From positions 1 to 64,000 of the forward strand of contig CAKTKC010000004.1 in NCBI GenBank assembly GCA_934569225.1: a DNA stretch of 64,000 nt, read 5' to 3'. This DNA is from an uncultured Oscillospiraceae bacterium (GTDB taxonomy: Bacteria > Bacillota > Clostridia > Oscillospirales > Oscillospiraceae). The notes under the pieces are model-generated. The model was not told the DNA's origin. It made no database searches and saw only the letters and a list, made by a program, of their open reading frames with translations. How positions within the stretch are numbered: position 1 is the first letter of the stretch; each line of letters opens with the position of its first letter. A program made the translations under genes and the position numbers. Shown here in pieces: positions 7,101 to 15,058 of the stretch.

Positions 7101-7682
7101 TTATTCGCTTTTCAAATCCTGAACCTTTGCGTTTTTTCCAAAATACGCCAGAATGTAGCTGACGAAGGAAATTCCCAGGAACACCGCGTCCACCGCCGCA
7201 ATGATGCTCACTGCCGCGCTGTCCACGTTGGGGAACAGCACCAGGGCAATCAGGCTGACGAACAGGACGGTGGTGCAGACCTTTCCGGCCATCAGCGCGC
7301 CGGGGAGCATTTTTCCTTTTTTCAGGTGAACCGCCCCCGCGATTAGCTGAAACAGCTCCTTGACGACAAACAGTGCCAGCACCGGGAACAGCTGGGGATG
7401 CTTCAGAGAAAGGCACACCGTCAGGGTGAACTGGGTGATCTTATCCGCCAGCGGGTCGAGGATTTTTCCCAGGGTGGAGACCATATTGAAGCGGCGGGCG
7501 ACCTTTCCGTCGATCAGATCCGTCAGGCAGGAGACCGCCATAATCGTCCCGGCGGTGATATACTGGTAGGTTTCGGTAGCGCCCAGATAGATGTAAATAT
7601 ACACGGGAATCAGTGCCAGCCGGAACAGGCTCAACAGATTCGGAATGGTGAAAACTTCCTTTTTCCAGTCCTTGATGTGCAT
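7101..7682 (-). CDS. pgsA: CDP-alcohol phosphatidyltransferase (phosphatidylglycerophosphate synthase)
   Basis: 193-aa integral membrane enzyme that transfers a phosphatidyl group from CDP-diacylglycerol to an alcohol, most likely glycerol-3-phosphate, the first committed step to phosphatidylglycerol. The complete CAP motif (D-x2-DG-x2-AR-x8-G-x3-D-x3-D) is present as D55, D58-G59, A62-R63, G72, D76 and D80. About six hydrophobic helices follow. The substrate alcohol is inferred from family size and sequence style; a cardiolipin-synthase-type member cannot be excluded. The start has GGAGGA upstream. Confidence 0.88.
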   Translation of the reverse strand: MHIKDWKKEVFTIPNLLSLFRLALIPVYIYIYLGATETYQYITAGTIMAVSCLTDLIDGKVARRFNMVSTLGKILDPLADKITQFTLTVCLSLKHPQLFPVLALFVVKELFQLIAGAVHLKKGKMLPGALMAGKVCTTVLFVSLIALVLFPNVDSAAVSIIAAVDAVFLGISFVSYILAYFGKNAKVQDLKSE

Positions 7683-7712
7683 GGATCATTCCTCCGAGAC
7701 GGTTTGTTCTTT

Positions 7713-7741
7713 ATTATAGTCAAAAAATCTCTGTTTATCAA
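7713..7741 (-). promoter_or_regulatory. sigma-A promoter for pgsA
   Basis: On the - strand TTGATA, 17-bp spacer, TATAAT, about 31 nt before the start codon. Confidence 0.7.
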
Positions 7742-7792
7742 GGGTTCGCAGCCCTTCCAGGAAAATTTTTATAAATTATCCATATTTTTCCG

Positions 7793-8323
7793 TCAGGGAA
7801 GATTGTTCAGGTTCGTTGCCAACGGGTAATGCAGGGCGAGATGCTTCCAGGTATGCTTATCCAGCGTCCCGGTCATCGGAAGGCCGCATAAAATTTGGAA
7901 GGACGACAGAGAATCCACCGTCGGTTCGTCCAGAATGCCGGAGTGGGTCGGTTCGGCGACGCTTTTATAAATGTCGGCAAGTACCGTCAGCATGGCCTGC
8001 GCCAGATACAGATGGGGGTTGCTTTCTCCCCGGCGAATGACCTGGCCGGGATTCATAATGATATCCACCGGGTGGGCGGCGTCGATTCGCACGAGGGCGG
8101 GAGTGTATACCCCAACAACGGCTTCCCAGGTCGCATGATCGGTGACACCCGTCACCGGCAGACCGTGTTTTTGCTGGAAGGTGGAGACGGCGGCAGTGGT
8201 CTCCGGGCCGTAAATGCCGTCGGGAACGATGCGCAGATGGGTGGGGTCATCCTCGGCAATGACCCGGAGCATGGTCTGCAAGCTGCGGATGGGCTGACCA
8301 ACAAAGGAACAAAGCGGTCTCAT
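7793..8323 (-). CDS. Double peptidoglycan-binding domain protein
   Basis: 176 aa with two PG_binding_1-type three-helix repeats: one around residues 12-72 (DGIYGPETTAAVSTFQQKHG, then TDHATWEAVV) and one around 100-165 (GILDEPTVDSLSSFQ, TLDKHTWKHLA). It has no signal peptide and no catalytic domain. The ATG at 8323 has GGAGG seven bases upstream and overlaps the stop of the SpoIID-like gene by 4 nt, so the two are translationally coupled. In context it probably helps place the partner on cortex or cell-wall peptidoglycan during sporulation. Confidence 0.85.
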   Translation of the reverse strand: MRPLCSFVGQPIRSLQTMLRVIAEDDPTHLRIVPDGIYGPETTAAVSTFQQKHGLPVTGVTDHATWEAVVGVYTPALVRIDAAHPVDIIMNPGQVIRRGESNPHLYLAQAMLTVLADIYKSVAEPTHSGILDEPTVDSLSSFQILCGLPMTGTLDKHTWKHLALHYPLATNLNNLP

Positions 8324-9546
8324 CGCGGTGCCTCCTGTCTTACGGGATCCTGATTCCCGGTGCTCAAAGGATTCCCCGGGAACTGGGTCAGGGTGGTGGA
8401 TTGGGCGTACCGGTTTCTGGGCGGCGTTCCGCTGATGATGGCGGCGGTGTAGGGGAAATTCTCCGGGTCGCGCCAGCTGGTGGTTTCGATGCCGGAGAAC
8501 TGGTCGTAAATTTCGTTCCAGGTATCGAAATTCACAATACCGGTTTCCGGCAGGCCGAACCGGCGCTGGGCGGCGATGACGGCGTTGCGGGTGGCGGAGC
8601 CGTAAATTCCGTCTATGGTGACGGGTGGAATTTCCGGGATGTAGGCGGAAAGCACGCTGAGCATGTATTGCAGATGCTCCACCTTTACGCCCCGGTCGCC
8701 CTGCTCGATGGGATTGCTGGTGGCCCATGAAATGGAGTAGAACCGCTGTCCCTGACTGCGCAGCTCCGCGAGACTGGTCACGGCGACGTAGTAGCGCAAA
8801 AGGGCATACCAGGTCTCCCGGCCGACGATGCCGTCCACGGCCAGATTGGCGATCTCCTGGAATTTCCGCACGGCGGCTTCGGTCTGCGCGCCGAAAATGC
8901 CGTCCACAAGAGGGATTTTTGGGATGGCGGGGTAGTTCTGGGATATCCGGTTCAGCTCCACCTGCACAATCACCACGCTGGGGCCGGTGATTCCCCGGCG
9001 CAGGGCGGTGCCGGGATAGGAGGTGGTGATGCCCCGGATGGGGGCGTTGTTCACAATCTCCACATTGCCGTAGTAGCTGCGCAGAATCCGGACGGTGTCG
9101 TACCCTTGCCGCGCCAGATTCTGGCTGCCCCACTGGCTCAGGCCCTCGCAGGTGACGGTGGTGCCGTTGCAGAATTTGGCGGCCAGAGGCTCCACAAAGC
9201 CGGGGCGGCGGAGATAGTCGTCGAACAGCTCATCCACCAGCCGGGCGACGTTGGTAAAGTAGCTGCGCCCGTTGACGAAAAACTGGTCGTAGGCGGTAGA
9301 GCTGGTGATGTCAAAATTGTACCCCCGGCTGCGGTAAAACTCCGTGTACACCCGGTTCAAAGCGAAGGAAACAATGGCGAGGATGTTGGCGCGCAGAGCG
9401 GCCTCTTCCCATGTGGGGTAAATTTCGCTGGACGCTACGTTTTTCACGTAGTCCACAAAATCCACGGTGACGTTGGCGGCGTTGGACGACGGTGCGCCGA
9501 GGTGTACCGTGATCCGCTGCGGGACATAAGGAATGACTTGGGGCAT
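8320..9546 (-). CDS. SpoIID/LytB-like protein with two peptidoglycan-binding domains
   Basis: 408 aa. The N-terminal half (about 25-195) resembles the SpoIID fold: the helix EEAALRANILAIVSFALNRV corresponds to the family's region that carries the catalytic Glu, followed by FDITSSTAYDQFFV and a C-terminal GLSQWGSQNLARQGY segment that matches the SpoIID GxSQxGA signature. Two PG_binding_1 repeats follow (about 205-265 and 290-355). SpoIID-family enzymes cut glycan strands stripped of peptides during engulfment and germination. No signal peptide is visible, which suggests mother-cell or spore-layer action rather than export by Sec. First and last genes of the operon flank it closely. Confidence 0.8.
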   Translation of the reverse strand: MPQVIPYVPQRITVHLGAPSSNAANVTVDFVDYVKNVASSEIYPTWEEAALRANILAIVSFALNRVYTEFYRSRGYNFDITSSTAYDQFFVNGRSYFTNVARLVDELFDDYLRRPGFVEPLAAKFCNGTTVTCEGLSQWGSQNLARQGYDTVRILRSYYGNVEIVNNAPIRGITTSYPGTALRRGITGPSVVIVQVELNRISQNYPAIPKIPLVDGIFGAQTEAAVRKFQEIANLAVDGIVGRETWYALLRYYVAVTSLAELRSQGQRFYSISWATSNPIEQGDRGVKVEHLQYMLSVLSAYIPEIPPVTIDGIYGSATRNAVIAAQRRFGLPETGIVNFDTWNEIYDQFSGIETTSWRDPENFPYTAAIISGTPPRNRYAQSTTLTQFPGNPLSTGNQDPVRQEAPR

Positions 9547-9556
9547 AGGTCACCTC

Positions 9557-9937
9557 CTACAGATTTTGGGGAGGCGTGTTGAAAATTTCCGTCTGATCCC
9601 ACTGATTCGGGAACTCCGACAGGGGAATCATCTCCAGATTCTGATTGGTGATGGTATCGGCGAAAACCTGAAGATTTTCCGCTTCGATCTGCTCATAACC
9701 CTTCAGACGGGCATAGAGATTTACGGTGGTATAGGGCTTTTCCCCGGCTTCCGGCTCCTGGCTTTCGGATTTATCCGGCACGGGAAGCTCGATGGGGGCA
9801 ATCAGCCCGTTCCGGTCGGTCAGGCGCATGGCGAGGGCGGTGCCGTCGGTGGCGGTGACCGCAATGGCCACGTTTTCCAGAGGAAACCGGGCGGTGCTGG
9901 TGTAAGCGCGTACCTGTATGTATCCTGTAGCTGACAA
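9557..9937 (-). CDS. Carboxypeptidase-regulatory-like beta-sandwich protein
   Basis: 126 aa; the beta-rich pattern IQVRAYTSTARFPLENVAIAVTATDG ... LTDRNGLIAPIELP is typical of CarboxypepD_reg/transthyretin-like domains. A Glu/Pro-rich insert (SESQEPEAGEKP) follows. The start is TTG at 9937, supported by AAGGAGGG seven bases upstream. It is the first gene of a three-gene unit, 10 nt before the SpoIID-like gene. The upstream - strand has CATATTCT, which could be part of a sigma-E/K -10, but the -35 is unclear. The function is probably structural, on the spore surface or wall. Confidence 0.7.
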   Translation of the reverse strand: MSATGYIQVRAYTSTARFPLENVAIAVTATDGTALAMRLTDRNGLIAPIELPVPDKSESQEPEAGEKPYTTVNLYARLKGYEQIEAENLQVFADTITNQNLEMIPLSEFPNQWDQTEIFNTPPQNL

Positions 9938-10042
9938 CAGGATCCCTCCTTTCTCCTACCAGAATATGCGCCGGGAGGCCGAAAGGTGACAGCGAAAAGA
10001 AAATGCGGGGCGCATTAGACGTTAGTGGGATAATGAACTGCA

Positions 10043-10236
10043 CCCCTTGCCTCTCCCTGTGGGAGAGGTGGCTGAGCGAAGCGAAGACGGAGAGGGTACA
10101 CTAGGCTGCAACCCCCTCTCAGTCACCTTCGGTGACAGCTCTCCCAGAGGGAGAGCCAAGGGGGTGCCCCGGTTGGCACGAGAAATGGAGCGTACCTGTA
10201 CCGATACGCTCCATTCGCTGTTTTACGGCCACCCAT
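10043..10236. repeat. Palindromic dispersed repeat, copy B
   Basis: Longest intact copy of the repeat also found at 3455 and 14239. The core (10043-10164) begins CCCCTTGCCTCTCCC and ends GGGAGAGCCAAGGGGG. The attached hairpin module is at 10185-10213 (12-bp stem with one mismatch relative to copy A), and the shared tail continues as TGTTTTACGGCCACCCATT. It occupies most of the 341-nt gap 9938-10278; the rest (9938-10042) holds only the upstream region of the gene starting at 9937. Confidence 0.85.
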
Positions 10237-10278
10237 TCAATATGGTGCATTGGATTTTCTTATCCGTCGCCCCATTTT

Positions 10279-10707
10279 TCACAGATACCCCTGCATCTGG
10301 CGGATATTGGCGGTCTCGCAGTCCAGCAGCTTCTGGCTCAGTGTGTTGACCTGTTCATCCTGCTGGCCGAATTGATGGAGGGTTTTCAGACCCTTGATCA
10401 TGCCTTTGGTGTTGCCCTGGATCATCATGTCGGCAATTTTGGAGTCCGTGTTCCGGCCGCCCAGCTTCATCCGGGTCATGAGATTCGACCAGACCCGCAC
10501 CGAGGGGTCAAGCTCGTCCATGTCCCATCCCCGCTGGGTGGCGATGGAATGGGCTTCGGTTTCGATGGAATCATATTCCCGGAGCTGGGATTCCAGCGCC
10601 TTCCGTAATCCCGGGCGCATACTGGTGTCCAGAACGCTGCGAATGCCGATCTGCCCCATCTGGGTGGTTTTCAGGACGGAGGTCAGAATTTCTCTGCTGT
10701 TTTTCAT
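10279..10707 (-). CDS. 142-aa helical protein (possibly ferritin-like DUF2383-type)
   Basis: An all-helical soluble protein (KNSREILTSVLKTTQMGQIG ... LREYDSIETEAHSIATQRGW ... MIKGLKTLHQFGQQDEQVN), with the heptad-like pattern of a four-helix bundle. It resembles uncharacterised DUF2383/PA2169-like proteins found in spore-forming Clostridia, but I cannot confirm the match. The - strand upstream region carries a convincing forespore-type promoter, which points to a spore-compartment product. It is divergent from asnB and read as a single gene. Confidence 0.65.
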   Translation of the reverse strand: MKNSREILTSVLKTTQMGQIGIRSVLDTSMRPGLRKALESQLREYDSIETEAHSIATQRGWDMDELDPSVRVWSNLMTRMKLGGRNTDSKIADMMIQGNTKGMIKGLKTLHQFGQQDEQVNTLSQKLLDCETANIRQMQGYL

Positions 10708-10723
10708 AAAACATCACCGCCAT

Positions 10724-10753
10724 TAGTATGCACATTCTTGCCGGCATCATGCA
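10724..10753 (-). promoter_or_regulatory. Possible sigma-G/sigma-F (forespore) promoter
   Basis: On the - strand TGCATG, 17-bp spacer, CATACTA, matching the sigma-G pattern TGMATA-N17-CATACTA at all but one position. It lies 17 nt upstream of the 142-aa gene. Confidence 0.5.
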
Positions 10754-10792
10754 TAAGATACCCAGATAGCTTAGGAAAAGGATGTGGTGAAT

Positions 10793-12610
10793 ATGTGCGC
10801 CATCAGCGGAATGATAAACCTTCCGGCATCGGAGAAAACCGTTCGTCGGATGCTGGAAACGATGCACCGCCGGGGGCCGGACGACCGGGGCGTATATCGG
10901 GAAAAGGGGTGTACGCTGCTCCACGGGCGGCTTGCCATCATTGACCCGGAGGGCGGCCGTCAGCCCATGACCCTTACCTGGGCGGGGGAGGAATACACGC
11001 TGATTTACAACGGGGAGCTGTACAATACCGGGCAGCTGCGCGGGGAGCTGTCCGCCCTAGGACACAGCTTCCTGGGACATTCCGACACGGAGGTGCTGCT
11101 CCATGCCTATGCCCAGTTTGGGGCGGAGTGTGTGGAAAAGCTGAACGGGATTTTTGCCTTCGCCGTATGGGAAAAGCGACGGGGGCGGCTGTTTCTTGCC
11201 CGCGACCGGATCGGGGTAAAGCCCCTGTTTTATAAGAAGCACGACGGCGGACTGCTGTTTGCCTCGGAGATCAAGACGATTCTGACATACCCAACCGTCC
11301 GGGCGGAGCTGGACGAAAACGGCGCTGCCCAGCTGATTCTTCTGGGGCCGGGGCGGCTGCCGGGAAGCGGGGTGTTCCGAGGAATCTCCGAGTTGGAGCC
11401 GGGCTGCTGCGGCTTTTTCGCCGACGGGGAGCTGCGCCTTTGCCGGTACTGGAAGCTGATGGACAGGGAACACCGGGATTCCTTCGACGAAACGGTGGAG
11501 AAGGTGCGCTTTCTGGTGACGGACGCCATCCGGCGGCAAATGGTGTCCGACGTTCCCATCGGGACGTTTCTCTCCGGCGGTCTGGATTCCAGCATCATCA
11601 CTGCCGTCTGCGCCGGGGAAATGGAAAAAAGAGGGGAGCGGCTGAAAACCTTCTCCGTGGATTACCTGAACAACGACAAGTATTTTCAGGCGAACAAATT
11701 CCAGCCCAATTCCGACAGCAGCTACATTCATCTGATGACGGACGCCTTGCAGACCGACCACCACTGGACGATTCTCGGCGCCGACGAGCTGGCGCAGGCG
11801 CTGGAGGAAGCCACCATTGCCCGGGACTTGCCGGGAATGGCGGACGTGGATTTTTCCCTGCTGGCCTTTTGCCGGGAGATTCGGCAGGAGGTAAAGGTCG
11901 CCCTGTCCGGAGAATGCGCCGACGAGATTTTCGGCGGCTATCCCTGGTATCGCGACCCGGAGGTTCGTGCCAGAGAAGGCTTCCCCTGGGCGCAGAATAC
12001 GGCGGATCGGGCGGCGATCCTGACGCCTGCGATTACCCTCGACCCGGCGGAATTCGTGATGGACGCCTATAACCAGACCTGCCGGGAAAGCGATATTCTC
12101 CCCGGTACCTCCGATCAGGAGCGGCGGATGAAGCAGATGGTGAATCTGAATTTCCGCTGGTTCATGCAGACATTGCTGGACAGAAAAGACCGGATGAGCA
12201 TGTACCACTCGCTGGAAGTCCGCGTGCCTTTCTGCGACTATCGAATTGCGGAATATCTGTACGGTGTCCCCTGGGAATTCAAGGACTATCAGGGGCAGGA
12301 GAAGGGGCTTCTGCGCCGCGCGGTGGAAGGACTTCTGCCGGAAGCGGTGCTGCACAGAAAGAAAAGCCCCTATCCTAAGACCTTTGACCCCCGGTACGAG
12401 CAGCTCATGGAATCCCGGCTGCAAACCATTCTGGACGACCCCGCCGCGCCCTTCTGGCAGCTGGTCTCGGCGGAGGAAGTGAAGAAGCTGCTGCACCGGG
12501 AGACGCAGTGGCCGTGGTACGGTCAGCTGATGCGCCGCCCTCAGACCATCGCCTATCTGTGCCAGATCGACTTCTGGCTGCGGCATTATTCCGTGGAGCT
12601 GGTGTTCTAA
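10793..12610 (+). CDS. asnB: Glutamine-hydrolysing asparagine synthetase
   Basis: 605-aa cytoplasmic enzyme that makes asparagine from aspartate, glutamine and ATP. The start is fixed at ATG 10793 because Cys2 (MCAISGM) must become the N-terminal nucleophile of the class II glutaminase domain (residues 1 to about 200: HRRGPDDRG, HGRLAIID, YNGELYN). The synthetase domain contains the PP-loop ATP site FLSGGLDSS. Earlier in-frame GTG codons are rejected on this ground. It is transcribed alone, with AAAAGGA upstream. Confidence 0.95.
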   Translation: MCAISGMINLPASEKTVRRMLETMHRRGPDDRGVYREKGCTLLHGRLAIIDPEGGRQPMTLTWAGEEYTLIYNGELYNTGQLRGELSALGHSFLGHSDTEVLLHAYAQFGAECVEKLNGIFAFAVWEKRRGRLFLARDRIGVKPLFYKKHDGGLLFASEIKTILTYPTVRAELDENGAAQLILLGPGRLPGSGVFRGISELEPGCCGFFADGELRLCRYWKLMDREHRDSFDETVEKVRFLVTDAIRRQMVSDVPIGTFLSGGLDSSIITAVCAGEMEKRGERLKTFSVDYLNNDKYFQANKFQPNSDSSYIHLMTDALQTDHHWTILGADELAQALEEATIARDLPGMADVDFSLLAFCREIRQEVKVALSGECADEIFGGYPWYRDPEVRAREGFPWAQNTADRAAILTPAITLDPAEFVMDAYNQTCRESDILPGTSDQERRMKQMVNLNFRWFMQTLLDRKDRMSMYHSLEVRVPFCDYRIAEYLYGVPWEFKDYQGQEKGLLRRAVEGLLPEAVLHRKKSPYPKTFDPRYEQLMESRLQTILDDPAAPFWQLVSAEEVKKLLHRETQWPWYGQLMRRPQTIAYLCQIDFWLRHYSVELVF

Positions 12611-12630
12611 GTCCTTTGCCGGATTTTACG

Positions 12631-12659
12631 TTGACGGCAGGGGACGGGTGTGGTAGAAT
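12631..12659 (+). promoter_or_regulatory. sigma-A promoter for pyk
   Basis: TTGACG, 17-bp spacer, TAGAAT, 74 nt upstream of the pyk ATG. Confidence 0.75.
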
Positions 12660-12732
12660 ATGGCCGAAGCAGAAGTAGATATCAGGGCGTACCAAAAGAA
12701 GTCACTGCGCCCCCACAACAGGAGGACTGTTT

Positions 12733-14145
12733 ATGCGTAAAACAAAGATCATCTGTACCATCGGCCCCGCCAGTGAAAACGAGGAAACGCTGACCCAAAT
12801 GTGCCTTGCCGGCATGAACGTCGCGCGGCTGAACTTTTCCCACGGCACCCATGAGGAACACGAGCGGAAAATCGAGCTGGTCAAGCGGGTACGTCAGAAG
12901 CTGGGGCTGCCCATCGCCATCATGCTGGACACCAAAGGCCCGGAGTACCGCATCGGAACATTTGCTTCCGGCAAGGTGGAAGTGAAAACGGGGGACAGCT
13001 TTACCTTTACCACCCAGGACGTGGCGGGGGACGAGACGAGAGTCAGCGTCAACTATAAGAATCTCCACAAGGACCTGAAGCCCGGCAACACCGTAACGGT
13101 AAATAACGGCATTGTCCAGTTTGAAGTGGAAAGCATTGAAGGCACCGAAATCCATTGCAAATGTATGGCAGGCGGCACGCTCAGTGACCGCAAGAGCATG
13201 TCCTTCCCCAACAAGGTCATGTCCGGCCCCTACATTTCCGAGCAGGACAGATCGGATATTCTGTTCGGCATTGCCCACGGTGTGGACTATGTGGCCGCGT
13301 CCTTTGTCTCCACGAAGCAGGACGTTCTGGATATCCGCAAGCTGCTGGACGAGAACGGCGGCGAAGACATTGAGATCGTGGCGAAGATCGAGAACCGTTC
13401 CGGCGTGGATAATGTGGAGGAAATCTGCTCCGTCTGCGGCGGCATCATGATCGCCCGGGGCGACTTGGGCGTGGAGATTCCCTATGTGGAAGTCCCCTCC
13501 GTGCAGAAGAAGCTGACCCGGATGTGCCGGATGCTGGGCAAGCGGGTCATCACTGCCACGGAAATGCTGGAATCCATGATCCAGAATCCCAGACCCACCC
13601 GCGCGGAGATTACGGACGTGGCCAACGCCGTCTACGACGGCACCTCCTGTGTCATGCTCTCCGGAGAATCCGCTGCCGGTAAATACCCTGTGGAGGCGGT
13701 CAAGGCCATGGCAGAGATTGCCGAATACACCGAGCAGCACACCGGCTATAAGTCTCTGTTCCTGAAAACGGAGTACAACGGCCAGAATAATCTGGACTGT
13801 CTGTCCCACGCGGTGTGCTCCATGGCCATCGACGTCAAGGCCAAAGCCATCGTGGTCTGTTCCGTGTCCGGCAAGACCGCCATGCTGGTCAGCCGGTTCC
13901 GTACTCCGGTGGACATCATCGGCATGACCACCGACCGGAAAATCTGGCGCAGACTTTCCATGAGCTGGGGCGTGACCCCGGTGATGGCGGATGAATTCCC
14001 CACCATGGACGTGATGTTCTACTACGCCCAGAAGGCCGCCGTGGATGTCCTGCATCTGAAACCCGGCGACAATATTCTTCTCACCGGCGGCCCCATCAAC
14101 GGCCAACACGGCAATACCAACACCATCAAAATCGAGACGATCTGA
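12733..14145 (+). CDS. pyk: Pyruvate kinase
   Basis: 470 aa. Converts phosphoenolpyruvate and ADP to pyruvate and ATP, the last step of glycolysis. Visible signatures are the N-terminal KIICTIGPAS, RLNFSHGTHEEH, DTKGPEYRIG, the active-site helix around KIENRSGVDN, MIARGDLGVEIP and ITATEMLESM. The TIM barrel is interrupted by a B domain (about 70-165), and the C-terminal domain ends at ILLTGGP. The extra PEP-utiliser domain found at the C-terminus of many Firmicute pyruvate kinases is absent. The ribosome site is AGGAGGACTGTTT before ATG. Confidence 0.96.
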   Translation: MRKTKIICTIGPASENEETLTQMCLAGMNVARLNFSHGTHEEHERKIELVKRVRQKLGLPIAIMLDTKGPEYRIGTFASGKVEVKTGDSFTFTTQDVAGDETRVSVNYKNLHKDLKPGNTVTVNNGIVQFEVESIEGTEIHCKCMAGGTLSDRKSMSFPNKVMSGPYISEQDRSDILFGIAHGVDYVAASFVSTKQDVLDIRKLLDENGGEDIEIVAKIENRSGVDNVEEICSVCGGIMIARGDLGVEIPYVEVPSVQKKLTRMCRMLGKRVITATEMLESMIQNPRPTRAEITDVANAVYDGTSCVMLSGESAAGKYPVEAVKAMAEIAEYTEQHTGYKSLFLKTEYNGQNNLDCLSHAVCSMAIDVKAKAIVVCSVSGKTAMLVSRFRTPVDIIGMTTDRKIWRRLSMSWGVTPVMADEFPTMDVMFYYAQKAAVDVLHLKPGDNILLTGGPINGQHGNTNTIKIETI

Positions 14146-14191
14146 TTGCAGAATGCCGCCGCAGTTAATGGGCGGGCTGCATCAGACAGTT

Positions 14192-14232
14192 AACAGGCAC
14201 AGTGGGAAATCTGCTGTGCCTGTTTATAATTT
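14192..14232 (+). terminator. Terminator of pyk
   Basis: AACAGGCACAG (14192-14202) pairs with CTGTGCCTGTT (14214-14224) around an 11-nt loop; only a weak T tract (TATAATTTG) follows. Confidence 0.55.
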
Positions 14233-14238
14233 GGGAGC

Positions 14239-14376
14239 ACCCCCTTGCCTCTCCCTACGGGAGAGGTGGCCGAGCGAAGCGAAGACGGAGAGGGTACCCT
14301 CTCAGTCACCTTTGGTGACAGCTCTCCCAGAGGGAGAGCCAAGGGGGGCGTATTATCTGTTTTACGACCGCCCATC
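14239..14376. repeat. Palindromic dispersed repeat, copy C (short)
   Basis: Third copy; the core runs from CCCCTTGCCTCTCCC to GGGAGAGCCAAGGGG. It lacks the ATGGAGCGTA hairpin module of copies A and B but keeps the TGTTTTACGACCGCCCATC tail, so the hairpin was lost or the others gained it. Together with the pyk terminator and the carD promoter it accounts for the 377-nt gap 14146-14522. Confidence 0.85.
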
Positions 14377-14466
14377 AAAAGCTGCGGCGGCCTTTTTTCG
14401 CATGTTGCCCGAAAAATGGAGTGAAAATTTTGGGAATTTTCCCTATGTGAAATCGGTGCATTTTTG

Positions 14467-14475
14467 TGCTATAAT
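14467..14475 (+). promoter_or_regulatory. Extended -10 promoter for the CarD-family gene
   Basis: TGC-TATAAT with TG one base upstream of the hexamer; the -35 is poor. It lies 48 nt before the ATG at 14523. Confidence 0.55.
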
Positions 14476-14522
14476 CTATATATAGGTGAAAAATGCGGCG
14501 TTTTTTGGGAAGGATGGGGAAC

Positions 14523-15029
14523 ATGTATCAGGCAGGGGAATTGGTCGTTTACGGGATGCACGGTGTTTGCCGCGTGGTGAGTGAGGAGGAAAGGGTGGTC
14601 GATAAAAAGCGGCTGCATTATCTGGCGCTGGAACCGCTGTCCAACGGAAATTCCCGGTTTCTGGTGCCGACGCAGAACGCTGCCGCCATGGCAAAGATCC
14701 AGCCCGTCCTGTCCAAAGAGGAGCTGGAAGCAATGATCACGTCGGAGGATGTGAAGTCCAGCCAGTGGATTCGGGAGGAAAACCAACGGAAGCAAGCCTA
14801 TCGGGAGCTGATCGGCAGCGGCGACCGGCGGAAGATCATGCGCATGGTACATACTCTTTACCGCCACAAGGCCGATCAGAGCGCCATGGGGAAAAAGATT
14901 CACCTGTGTGACGAAACTTTCCTCCACGACGCGGAGAAACTGCTGATCGGCGAAATCGCCATCGTTCTGCACATAGAGCCGGAGCAGGCGAGAGAATACA
15001 TCCGCAAAAAACTGAAAGAGGACGCCTGA
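14523..15029 (+). CDS. CarD/CdnL-family transcription regulator
   Basis: 168 aa. The N-terminal 60 residues form a CarD_CdnL_TRCF RNA-polymerase-interaction domain (YQAGELVVYGMHGVCRV, LHYLALEPL). The C-terminal part is helical and charged (RKIMRMVHTLYRHK), as in the DNA-binding helical domain of the family. Such proteins bind the RNA polymerase beta subunit and stabilise open promoter complexes, in particular at rRNA promoters. Start at ATG 14523 rather than an in-frame ATG ten codons earlier, because GGATGGGGA precedes it and family alignment begins here. Single-gene unit; its TGA lies in the loop of the terminator. Confidence 0.85.
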   Translation: MYQAGELVVYGMHGVCRVVSEEERVVDKKRLHYLALEPLSNGNSRFLVPTQNAAAMAKIQPVLSKEELEAMITSEDVKSSQWIREENQRKQAYRELIGSGDRRKIMRMVHTLYRHKADQSAMGKKIHLCDETFLHDAEKLLIGEIAIVLHIEPEQAREYIRKKLKEDA

Positions 15030-15041
15030 GCGTCCTCTTTT
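15018..15041 (+). terminator. Terminator of the CarD-family gene
   Basis: An 8-bp perfect stem GAGGACGC / GCGTCCTC around CTGA (which contains the stop), then TTTT. Confidence 0.8.
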
Positions 15042-15058
15042 CGTATCTTCCAGAAAAA

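Noticed and set aside
9938..10042. A sigma-E/K promoter (CATATTCT) for the SpoIID-like operon
   Set aside because: The -10-like match is partial and no acceptable -35 is at the right distance; mentioned only as a possibility in the gene entry.
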